In this document: in pieces, positions 28,796 through 38,178 of the stretch
Position numbering within the stretch: position 1 is the first letter of the stretch
Layout: every line of letters starts with the position of its first letter
From: Williamsia sp. DF01-3
GTDB taxonomy: Bacteria; Actinomycetota; Actinomycetes; Mycobacteriales; Mycobacteriaceae
Direction: 5' to 3'
DNA: 64,000 nt
Assembly: GCF_023051145.1 (NCBI RefSeq)
Contig: NZ_JALKFS010000005.1
Location: 2,621,733-2,685,732 of the forward strand
Position numbers and translations under genes: made by a program
Notes under the pieces: model-generated
The model's input: only the letters and a program-made list of their open reading frames with translations
Database searches by the model: none
What the model was told of the DNA's origin: nothing

Positions 28796-30841
28796 TCAGA
28801 CGATACTTGCGGCGACCTCGGTGCCCTGGCGGATCGCCCGCTTCGCGTCGAGTTCAGCGGCCACATCGGCGCCGCCGATCACGTGGGTGCTCACACCCGC
28901 GACGGTCAGCGGGTCGACGAGCTCGCGCACCGACTCCTGACCAGCACACACCACCACGGTCTCGACGTCGAGCACCCGCGTGGTGCGCTCGCCGCCTTCC
29001 TCTTTCGGCGCGAAACTCAGGTGCAGGCCTGCATCGTCGATCTTGTCGTAACTGGCACCGGAGATCTGCTCGACGCCTTTCATCTTGACAGTCGCACGGT
29101 GCACCCAGCCGGACGTCTTGCCCAGCGACTTACCCTGCCGACCCGATTTGCGTTGGACCAGGTACACCGTGCGTGCAGCGGGGGTGGGACGCGGTTTACC
29201 GACAAACCCCGGCACGCCCAGGTCGTCGGTGATGCCCCACTCTTCTGCCCATTCCTTGACGTTCAGGGTGGGAGAATCGTCGACGGTGAGGAACTCGGTG
29301 AGGTCGAAGCCGATACCGCCGGCCCCGATGACAGCAACGGTCTTTCCGATTGCCTTGTGGCCGAGCACAGCCTCCGCGTACGACATCACCTTGGGGTGGT
29401 CGATACCGGGGATGTCGGGCATGCGCGGGGTGACGCCGGTCGCCACGACGACGTCGTCGAACTTCTCGTCGATCAGTTCTTCAGCGCTGACCCAGGTGTT
29501 CAGGTGGACGTGGACTCCGGTCGCCTCGAGCTGGGCTGTGAAGTACCGGATGGTCTCGGAGAACTCTTCTTTCCCGGGAATCCGCGCTGCGATCGAGAAT
29601 TGACCGCCGATGTGTTCTCCGGCCTCGTACAGGTGCACCTCGTGCCCCCGCCGTGCGGCGGCGACCGCAGCCGACAGTCCGGCCGGCCCAGCACCCACCA
29701 CGGCGACGCGCTTGGACTTACGGGTGGTGCCGAGCGTGAGCGTGGTCTCGCGTCCTGCGCGGGGATTGACCAGGCACGACACCTTTTTGCCGACGAAAGC
29801 ATGGTCGAGGCACGCCTGGTTGCAGGCGATGCACGTGTTGATCTCGGCGGCCCGCCCGGCCTCCGCCTTGTTGGCGAACTCGGGGTCGGCCAGTAGAGGA
29901 CGCGCCATCGAGATGGCGTCGACTCGTCCACCCTCGAGGATCTGCTCCCCGAGTTCGGGGGTGTTGATGCGGTTGGAAGCGATGAGCGGAATCGACACCT
30001 CTTCGCGCAGGCGCTCGGTGTAACTGACAAACGCCCCACGAGGAACGGACGTCACGATGGTGGGCACCTGCGCTTCGTGCCACCCGATGTCGGTGTTGAT
30101 CGCGTCGACACCGTGCTCTTCGAGTTTGCGTGCCAACAGGGCGATCTCATCCCACGTCTGGCCGTCTTTGACGAGGTCGGCGATAGATTGACGCATGATC
30201 ACCATGAAGTCGGGGCCGACTCGTTTGCGAATCTCTTTGACGATCTCGACAACGATGCGCTGGCGGTTCTCGGTGCTACCGCCCCATTTGTCGGTGCGGT
30301 CGTTGGTGCGCTTGCACAGGAAGGTGTTGAGGAGGTAGCCCTCGCCGCCCATGATCTCGATCCCGTCGTAACCCGCCTCGCGCGCGAGCTTCGCGCAGCG
30401 CCCATAGGACCAGATCGCATGCTTGATGAGGGCATCGTTCATCTTGATCGGCTGAAACGGGTGCACCGGTGATTTTTCCCAGCTGACACTGAACTTGAAC
30501 GGTGTGTACCCGTACCGGCCGGCGTACAGCACCTGCATCGCGATTTTGCCGCCCTCTTTGTGCACCGCACTGGTGAGGCGTCGGTGGCGGATCACGTCGA
30601 GCTTGTTGGTGAGTTTGCCCGCGAACGGCGACAGCAGGCCCGCACGGGTCGGTGCGATTCCTCCGGTGATGATCAGTGCCGCACCGCCTTTGGCTCGTTC
30701 GGCGTAGTAGGCGGCGAGCTTGTCGACGTCCCAGAGGCGATCCTCCAGACCGGTGTGCATGGAGCCCATGATGACGCGGTTCTTGAGTTCGACCTTGTTG
30801 ATGGTCAACGGCTCGAACAGTTTTGGGTACGGGTTGGTCAT
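28796..30841 (-). CDS. fadH: 2,4-dienoyl-CoA reductase-type NADH:flavin oxidoreductase (FMN, FAD, 4Fe-4S)
   Basis: 681 residues from ATG 30841, which follows GAAAGG by 8 bases. An N-terminal FMN TIM barrel (about 1-340) is followed by the iron-sulfur cluster CIACNQACLDHAFVGKKVSC. Then come an FAD-binding domain (VAVVGAGPAGLSAAVAAARR) and an NAD(P)-binding insertion (VAVIGAGGIGFDLTEFL). This layout matches FadH, which reduces 2,4-dienoyl-CoA in beta-oxidation of polyunsaturated fatty acids, but other members of the class (trimethylamine dehydrogenase-like, bile-acid dienoate reductases) share it. A padR regulator gene lies 41 bp upstream, and small reductase genes follow. Confidence 0.88.
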   Translation of the reverse strand: MTNPYPKLFEPLTINKVELKNRVIMGSMHTGLEDRLWDVDKLAAYYAERAKGGAALIITGGIAPTRAGLLSPFAGKLTNKLDVIRHRRLTSAVHKEGGKIAMQVLYAGRYGYTPFKFSVSWEKSPVHPFQPIKMNDALIKHAIWSYGRCAKLAREAGYDGIEIMGGEGYLLNTFLCKRTNDRTDKWGGSTENRQRIVVEIVKEIRKRVGPDFMVIMRQSIADLVKDGQTWDEIALLARKLEEHGVDAINTDIGWHEAQVPTIVTSVPRGAFVSYTERLREEVSIPLIASNRINTPELGEQILEGGRVDAISMARPLLADPEFANKAEAGRAAEINTCIACNQACLDHAFVGKKVSCLVNPRAGRETTLTLGTTRKSKRVAVVGAGPAGLSAAVAAARRGHEVHLYEAGEHIGGQFSIAARIPGKEEFSETIRYFTAQLEATGVHVHLNTWVSAEELIDEKFDDVVVATGVTPRMPDIPGIDHPKVMSYAEAVLGHKAIGKTVAVIGAGGIGFDLTEFLTVDDSPTLNVKEWAEEWGITDDLGVPGFVGKPRPTPAARTVYLVQRKSGRQGKSLGKTSGWVHRATVKMKGVEQISGASYDKIDDAGLHLSFAPKEEGGERTTRVLDVETVVVCAGQESVRELVDPLTVAGVSTHVIGGADVAAELDAKRAIRQGTEVAASIV

Positions 30842-30882
30842 GGGTGGAACCTTTCTTGTCACGGGGGCTGGCCGCGACGCTT

Positions 30883-31440
30883 TCAGTTGCTGGGTGGTTC
30901 GTCGAGCTGAGCGCTCAACGCGCCGATCACTTCGTCACACCACTCGATGAACCCCATCTCGATACGCACTCCACCGCGCAAGACCAGGTATTGCTTGAGC
31001 TTGCGGAAGTTGAGGGCGTCGGGGTCGGGGTAGTCGTTCTTCTCGAATTCCTGGTAGAGCCTCAGTCGGCCTTCGTGCAGGTCGCGATGCCGCTTCAGTT
31101 CTGCGATGAGTCCGGGTAGGTTGCCGAACTCGGCGGCCCTGATCTTGACGCCCAGTTCGTCGCGTAGCTGCTGAGGTTCGGTGGGGGAGCTGACCCATTC
31201 CCTCAGCGCCACACGCCCTTTGGCTGACAGCGTGTAGACCTTTTTGTCCGGTCGGCCGTCTTGCGCAACGGATTCGAAGCTCACCAGACCGTCGGTGTGC
31301 AGCTTTTTGAGCGTCCGATAGATCTGCTGATGTGTGGCCGACCAGAAATGGCCGATGGACCGGGTGAACTGTTGCCCGATTTCGTAACCGGTGCCCGGAC
31401 GCTCGGCGAGCGAGGTCATGATCGCGTGTTCGAGTGCCAC
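30883..31440 (-). CDS. PadR-family transcriptional regulator
   Basis: 185 residues from GTG 31440 (product begins VALEHAIMTSLAERPGTGYEIGQQF). The winged helix is clear: GYEIGQQFTRSIGHFWSATHQQIYRTLKKLHTDGLVSFE, then the wing RPDKKVYTLSAKGRVALREWV. The C-terminal dimerisation half is a long helical region (GLIAELKRHRDLHEGRLRLYQEFEK). PadR repressors usually respond to phenolics or drugs and control adjacent genes. It leads an apparent operon with fadH, the deazaflavin protein and the SDR, so autoregulation of that unit is likely. Confidence 0.88.
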   Translation of the reverse strand: MALEHAIMTSLAERPGTGYEIGQQFTRSIGHFWSATHQQIYRTLKKLHTDGLVSFESVAQDGRPDKKVYTLSAKGRVALREWVSSPTEPQQLRDELGVKIRAAEFGNLPGLIAELKRHRDLHEGRLRLYQEFEKNDYPDPDALNFRKLKQYLVLRGGVRIEMGFIEWCDEVIGALSAQLDEPPSN

Positions 31441-31534
31441 GCCAGCACCATACCTGTGCAACTGCGCGCTATGCAACAGTGTTCATATGCCGGTTGCTAC
31501 TAGCAGTGAACTGCGAAACGATCGATACTGCCGT

Positions 31535-31933
31535 TCAGTGGGCGGCGTGATGGTGTTCGATCACGCGGATTTCACCGGACCGCTCGCAGGTGGCGTACCC
31601 CTGCCGTTTTGCGAACAGCTCCCACGACGGCCCATCCGGGTCCGCCGGAACGTCGATGCTGCTGCCGTCGCCGAACTCCATGTGCAGGTCCCCGTCGTCA
31701 GTGCATTCGGCCACTGCGCATCTGCTGCCCAGCATGGTGAACAAGGGACGTTGCTCGGGGATCACGTTGGCCGGATCGATGTCGTCGTGGTCGATCCCGC
31801 GTCCTCCGATGGGTGGTGAGGTCAGTGAGAACGGCGACCACAGCACCAGCTCGCAGTGACCGTCGAAGAAGAACGTCAGGTTGTCGTCGAACGTGAGTCG
31901 TTCGACGTGATGGCCTTGTATCCACAGGTGCAC
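31535..31933 (-). CDS. DUF6188-like hypothetical protein
   Basis: 132 residues from GTG 31933, chosen because an excellent GGAGG lies 5 bases upstream; a longer frame to 31993 would start at TTG without a ribosome site. The protein is acidic, with a beta-rich N-terminus (HHVERLTFDDNLTFFFDGHCELVLWSPFSL) and a Cys-containing middle (GSRCAVAECTDDGDLHMEFGDGSSIDV). The end is IRVIEHHHAAH. The pattern resembles the DUF6188 family as I know it, whose function is unknown. It is divergent from the adenylate-forming gene. Confidence 0.65.
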   Translation of the reverse strand: MHLWIQGHHVERLTFDDNLTFFFDGHCELVLWSPFSLTSPPIGGRGIDHDDIDPANVIPEQRPLFTMLGSRCAVAECTDDGDLHMEFGDGSSIDVPADPDGPSWELFAKRQGYATCERSGEIRVIEHHHAAH

Positions 31934-32034
31934 GGCAACCTCCAAGTGGTGTACGTCACATTCGACTGTCGCGCACATACGCGAGTTAGGCAAGAAGAAC
32001 GCCGGTCAGCAGCTGCTCGTGACAGTGTCGATTC

Positions 32035-33398
32035 GTGACTGAACTGGATGACAATCTGAAGGCACTGCAACGCGACATACGCAATGCGGTGCGTGAAGCA
32101 CCCGGTGGGATCGAAGAACGACAACGGCGACGACTCGACGAGCTCGTCGCACACGTCCGGCAACATTCACCGTATTTCGGCCGGCTCTACCGGGATCTTC
32201 CCAGGTCCGGTGCGACGATCGCGGACTTGCCGATCACGTCGAAAACCGAGCTGATGGACTCCTTCGACGAATGGGTGACCGACCCGCGGGTGACTCTGGA
32301 TGGCGTACAGAGGTTTGTCGACGACCAGGACTCGGCAGGTTCGGCGTTCCTCGGTGACTACCTTGTGACGACCACCTCGGGCACCACCGGGCATGTCGGC
32401 TATTTCGTCACCGAGGAGTTCGCATTCCGTGTCACGCGGGCCCTGGGCATGCGGGAACGCAGGATGTCGGTGGTCGAGACCGCGCAGTTCCTCCGACGTG
32501 GCCGTCGCACCGCCGTGATCGCGGCCACCAGCGGTCACCACATGGCACGGGCTCTGCTCGCCCGTCAGCAGGTCCAGACCGGACGAAGGCAGTTGGCGAG
32601 ATTGCTTCCGGTGGACACACCCATCGGTGAGCTCGTCGACCAGCTCAACGCCTTCGATCCCGCTGTGCTGAGCGGTTATTCGAGCACGTTGTTGCTCCTC
32701 GCCGAAGAACAGGCTCGACGACGATTGCACATCAGCCCGGTCATCGTGCGCCCGATTGCCGAAGGGATGACCCCAGAGATGGCGACGCGACTTCGTGATG
32801 CCTGGCAGGCGCCGGTGATCAACAGTTACGGGGCCAACGAATGCATGTTCATCGCACGCGAATGCGCGCTGGGCTGGCAACACCTGAACGCCGACTGGGT
32901 TGTTCTCGAGCCGATCGACCGAGACGGGAGACCCACGGCCCCAGGCGTCGCATCACACTCGGTGTTGCTGACGACCCTGTTCCGGCGGGTGCAACCGATC
33001 ATCCGGTATCAGCTGGGCGACAGCATCACCATGAAATCGGATGCCTGTGAGTGCGGCAACCGCCTTCCGGCGTTTCGGGTGTCCGGCCGCGTCGCCGAAT
33101 TCCTCCATGTCGAATCGTCGGGCGGGGTGAGGGAGTTCGCTCCCTCAGAGATCGGCGCTGCGCTCGGTACCGTGACCCGTTGGGCCCAGTACCAATTCGT
33201 CCGGGGGTCTGCGACCAGGGTCGGAGTGCGTGTTCGCCCGGTCGCGGGAGATGACCGTGCGGCGATCGCTGCGGAGATGGTGGCCGGACTGACGACATTC
33301 TTCATCGAACGGGGCGTTCCCGGAGTGACGGTCTTCGACACCGGAGAATCGCCGCAGCAGAGCCCGGGGGCAAATATCTGCGAGTGGTGTCGCAGTGA
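32035..33398 (+). CDS. Phenylacetate-CoA ligase-like adenylate-forming enzyme (PaaK/CapK type), 3' frame break
   Basis: Starts at GTG 32035 (MTELDDNLKALQRDIRN). Adenylation motifs: TTTSGTTGHVGYFVTEE near residues 116-132, NSYGANECMF near 262, and a C-terminal region with ECGNRLPAFRVSGRVAEFLHV. The CapK/PaaK branch activates aromatic or other carboxylates; the substrate is unknown. As given, the frame has no stop and runs through the tRNA-Arg gene into the CopD-CtaG gene. One extra G in the CCCGGGGG run at 33364-33370 restores SPGGKYLRVVSQ and a TGA at 33396-33398, a natural ending for this family. The corrected length is about 454 residues. Confidence 0.8.
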
Positions 33399-33419
33399 AC
33401 ATGCGACGTCGGATCTCGG

Positions 33420-33493
33420 TGCCCCCGGCAGGACTCGAACCTGCGACCTAGAGATTAGAAGGCTCTTGCTCTATCCACCTGAGCTACGGAGGC
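33420..33493 (-). tRNA. tRNA-Arg (anticodon TCT)
   Basis: Minus-strand cloverleaf. Acceptor GCCTCCG pairs with CGGGGGC (one G-U), discriminator A. The anticodon loop CTTCTAA carries TCT and the T-arm is GCAGGTTCGAGTCCTGC. It lies between two plus-strand genes and opposite in orientation. Confidence 0.96.
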
Positions 33494-33582
33494 GTGCCGA
33501 CTTGTCGGCGCAGGCGAGTATATCGGCCGGTGCAATCGCGGGCGGACGCAGCTCACACCCGTGTGGTGCCTACCCTGGTGGG

Positions 33583-35709
33583 ATGAGTACGACTACAGCC
33601 GATTCGATCGACATCCGCCGCAGCGGGGCGGCGAGCATCGGCTGGGTTCTGTCCTGGGTCGCGGCGGCTGTGGCCATCGCGGTCACGGCCATCTCGGCGA
33701 GCGTTGTGCTCGATCTGGCCGGCGTCGGTGATCCCGGTGCCCTGACCCGGTACGGGTTACCCACCGTCCAGACGATCGGGGAGGTCGGCGCCGTCGTGGC
33801 TGTGGGCGGCACGTTGTTCGCGGCGTTCTTCGTCCCCCCACAATCGGACGGGGTACTGGACGTCGGCGGCTACCGGGCCATCCGATTCGCCGCGGTCGGA
33901 GCCCTGGTGTGGGCGATCTCGGCGTTGCTGATGATCCCGCTCACCGTGTCGGACACCTCGGGTTTCCCGCTGTCGGAAACGATGTCCGTCGACCGTTTGA
34001 TCACCGCCCTCGACCAGATCGCCGATGCCCGTTCCTGGCTGTGGACTGCTCTCTTCGCGTTGATCTGCGCCGTCGTATCCCGCATCGCCCTGCGGTGGAC
34101 CTGGACGCTGATCGCATTGCCGCTGGCTCTGCTGACACTCATGCCCACTGCTCTTGCCGGGCACTCGTCAACCGGCGGCAGTCACGATTACGCCACCAAC
34201 AGTCTCATCCTGCACATCGTGGGTGCCTGTCTGTGGATGGGTGGACTCTTCGCGGTCCTCGTCTATGCGCGCGGAGGCGGTCGCCACACGACCCTGGCAG
34301 TCCGGCGATACTCGCGCATCGCGTTCTGGTGTTTTGTTGTCGTCGGTGCCAGCGGAGTGATCAATGCGTTGATCCGAGTGCACCTCGATCAGTTGTTCAC
34401 CGAGACATACGGCCAACTCGTTGTGGCGAAGACCGTCGCTCTGGTTGTACTCGGCGGCTTCGGGGCCTGGCACCGACGCCACACGATCTCGACTTTGTCG
34501 GCGACGGAGAACCGGACACCCTTGATCCGGTTCGCCCTGGCCGAGTTGTTCGTCTTTGCGGCGACCTTCGGCCTCGCGGTCGGACTGTCCCGCACGCCGC
34601 CACCGGCCAACGCCAACCCGGCCGATATGCCGGCCACCGAATTGATCCTGGGCTACCGATTGGATGAAGCCCCGACCATCGGGCGGATATTCGTCGACTG
34701 GCGCTTCGATCTGCTGTTCGGCACGCTCGCCATCGTCATGGCGGTTGTGTACCTGCGAGGGGTGTACCGGCTGCGCAAACGGGGCGACGCGTGGCCGATC
34801 GGTCGGACAATCGCCTGGATGCTGGGGTGCGCGGCATTCCTCTTCGCCACGTCGTCGGGCCTCGGAAAGTATGCGCCGGCGCTGTTCAGCGTCCACATGG
34901 TGGCGCACATGATGTTGTCGATGCTGGTGCCGGTGCTTTTGGTTCTCGGCGGCCCGGTGACACTGGCGTTGCGCGCCATACCGCCTGCGGGCAGGACTGC
35001 TCCTCCGGGGCCGCGCGAGTGGATTCTCGCCGTTCTGCACAGCCCGTACTCGCGCTTCCTCACCCACCCGCTGGTCGCGTCGGTGCTGTTCGTCGGCAGC
35101 TACTACGTGTTGTATCTCGGCGGCCTGTTCGAGATGCTGGCCGAATATCACGCGGCGCACGTGGCCATGAATTTGCACTTTCTGGTCAGTGGCTACCTCT
35201 TCTACTGGGTGGTCATCGGCATCGATCCGTCGCCGAGGACCCTGTCACCAGTGGCGAAACTCGCCATGGTCTTCGGGTCGCTCCCGTTCCACGCCTTCTT
35301 CGGTGTCGCTCTGATGAGCACCGACAACGTCATCGCGCGGTCGTACTACAACAGCCTTCTGCTGCCGTGGAATCCCGATCTGCTGAGTGACCAGCGGCTC
35401 GGTGGGGGCATCGCGTGGGCGGCAGGCGAGATACCGCTGGTGCTGGTGATGTTGGCGCTGCTGGTGCAGTGGAGCCGACAGGACCAACGTCAGGCGACTC
35501 GGTTCGACCGCCGGGAAGATCGCGACCACGATTCGGAGTTGGCGAGCTACAACGCTATGCTCGCCCAGCTGGCAGGTCGGCCCGGTGGGCCGGGGCAGGC
35601 CGGGGCCAAGGCGACAACCCCAGTAGGGGACGACCACGACATCGAAGCGGACGGCGACGAGGTTGTCGACGTGGACGCGAGCGAGACAGGTCCTGGCGCC
35701 CGTAAGTGA
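33583..35709 (+). CDS. CopD-CtaG fusion: copper import / cytochrome c oxidase assembly membrane protein
   Basis: 708 residues with roughly 15 hydrophobic helices. The N-terminal half (about 15-330) is CopD-like, with LIADARSW-type helices, HSSTGGSHDYATNSLILHIVGACLWMGGLF and VINALIRVHLDQLF. The C-terminal half (about 365-640) is a caa3 CtaG domain with histidine-rich helices HMVAHMMLSMLVPVLL and HAAHVAMNLHFLVSGYLFYW that can carry copper to subunit II of cytochrome oxidase. The last 60 residues are a charged cytoplasmic tail. The start ATG 33583 follows the tRNA-Arg gene and begins a normal N-terminus; everything upstream in the same open frame belongs to another gene. The fusion is common in actinobacteria. 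Confidence 0.9.
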   Translation: MSTTTADSIDIRRSGAASIGWVLSWVAAAVAIAVTAISASVVLDLAGVGDPGALTRYGLPTVQTIGEVGAVVAVGGTLFAAFFVPPQSDGVLDVGGYRAIRFAAVGALVWAISALLMIPLTVSDTSGFPLSETMSVDRLITALDQIADARSWLWTALFALICAVVSRIALRWTWTLIALPLALLTLMPTALAGHSSTGGSHDYATNSLILHIVGACLWMGGLFAVLVYARGGGRHTTLAVRRYSRIAFWCFVVVGASGVINALIRVHLDQLFTETYGQLVVAKTVALVVLGGFGAWHRRHTISTLSATENRTPLIRFALAELFVFAATFGLAVGLSRTPPPANANPADMPATELILGYRLDEAPTIGRIFVDWRFDLLFGTLAIVMAVVYLRGVYRLRKRGDAWPIGRTIAWMLGCAAFLFATSSGLGKYAPALFSVHMVAHMMLSMLVPVLLVLGGPVTLALRAIPPAGRTAPPGPREWILAVLHSPYSRFLTHPLVASVLFVGSYYVLYLGGLFEMLAEYHAAHVAMNLHFLVSGYLFYWVVIGIDPSPRTLSPVAKLAMVFGSLPFHAFFGVALMSTDNVIARSYYNSLLLPWNPDLLSDQRLGGGIAWAAGEIPLVLVMLALLVQWSRQDQRQATRFDRREDRDHDSELASYNAMLAQLAGRPGGPGQAGAKATTPVGDDHDIEADGDEVVDVDASETGPGARK

Positions 35710-35724
35710 CGGTTCTCGCGCCGG

Positions 35725-35751
35725 TTGTCCACAGCAACGAAATGGTCCACA
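35725..35751. promoter_or_regulatory. Two DnaA-box-like 9-mers upstream of ssb
   Basis: TTGTCCACA at 35725-35733 is the high-GC actinobacterial DnaA-box consensus. TGGTCCACA at 35743-35751 differs by one base and lies in the same orientation 18 bp away. They are followed by an inverted repeat GTAGGT-N7-ACCTAC (35753-35771). Placed about 100 bp before an ssb gene, they could couple its expression to DnaA; there is no other sign of a replication origin here. Confidence 0.4.
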
Positions 35752-35850
35752 GGTAGGTGCTCGAGACCTACTGACGTGTCCGCCCGATGGCACATGCTGA
35801 ACCCACAGAGATCCGCGCCGTTCTTCGGCGCACATCATGAGGGGGAGAAC

Positions 35851-36294
35851 ATGTACGAGACCTACACCACCGTGATCGGGACCGCGATCACGAACCCACG
35901 TCGCCGACAGACCGCGGCCGGCGAAGATGTGTTGTCGTTCCGGATGGTGTGCAACCCCAGACGCGTTGACAAACGAACTGGCGAATGGGTGGACGGGCCC
36001 GCGTTGTATCTGACGGTCAGTTGCTGGCGCCGACTCATCGACGGGGTCGCGCCGGTGGTCGCCAAAGGCCGGCCGATCATCGCGCACGGTCAGCTCAAGA
36101 CAAATGAATACGTGTCGGACAACGGCGAACGGCGGTCGGACCTGGAAATGACCGCAACGGCGGTCGGGCTCGATCTGACGCGCTGCCGGGTCGCGTACGA
36201 GGGATCGTCAAGGGTGACGAGATCCACCGATGCGCCCCAGACCGGGGTGACCGCGCCGACAACATGCGATTCGGGCGAGGCGGCTGCGGCTTGA
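35851..36294 (+). CDS. ssb: Single-stranded DNA-binding protein, short-tailed paralogue
   Basis: 147 residues from ATG 35851, directly after a strong GAGGGGGAG ribosome site. The OB-fold is visible: TTVIGTAITNPRRRQTAAGEDVLSFRMVCNPRR, WVDGPALYLTVSCWRRLIDGVAPVVAKGRPIIAHGQLKTNEYV and DLEMTATAVGLDLTRC. The acidic C-terminal tip that recruits repair proteins in the main SSB (DDDIPF-like) is absent; this one ends CDSGEAAAA. It therefore looks like the accessory SSB that sits before ettA in this lineage and not the replication SSB. DnaA-like boxes lie upstream. Confidence 0.88.
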   Translation: MYETYTTVIGTAITNPRRRQTAAGEDVLSFRMVCNPRRVDKRTGEWVDGPALYLTVSCWRRLIDGVAPVVAKGRPIIAHGQLKTNEYVSDNGERRSDLEMTATAVGLDLTRCRVAYEGSSRVTRSTDAPQTGVTAPTTCDSGEAAAA

Positions 36295-36452
36295 GCTGCC
36301 TCGGTGCCGCGCAGCACGCCGAGAAGGGTCGCCGCGACCGACCGGAGATCACCGACCCACTACGCTGGTGATGTTGCGGACGGCCTTCTCGGCGGCCGAC
36401 CGGCGAGAAACCCGCGGTGGACACCTGCGAGCACAGTGAGAGAGGCCAGAGC

Positions 36453-38126
<1,674 letters not shown>

Positions 38127-38178
38127 AGTTGTTTCATCGCCCACCGCGGTATCCGCAGAACTCCGAGAGTGACGGCTC

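Noticed and set aside
35725-35771. Replication origin
   Set aside because: Only two DnaA-like boxes, no AT-rich unwinding element, and no dnaA or dnaN nearby.
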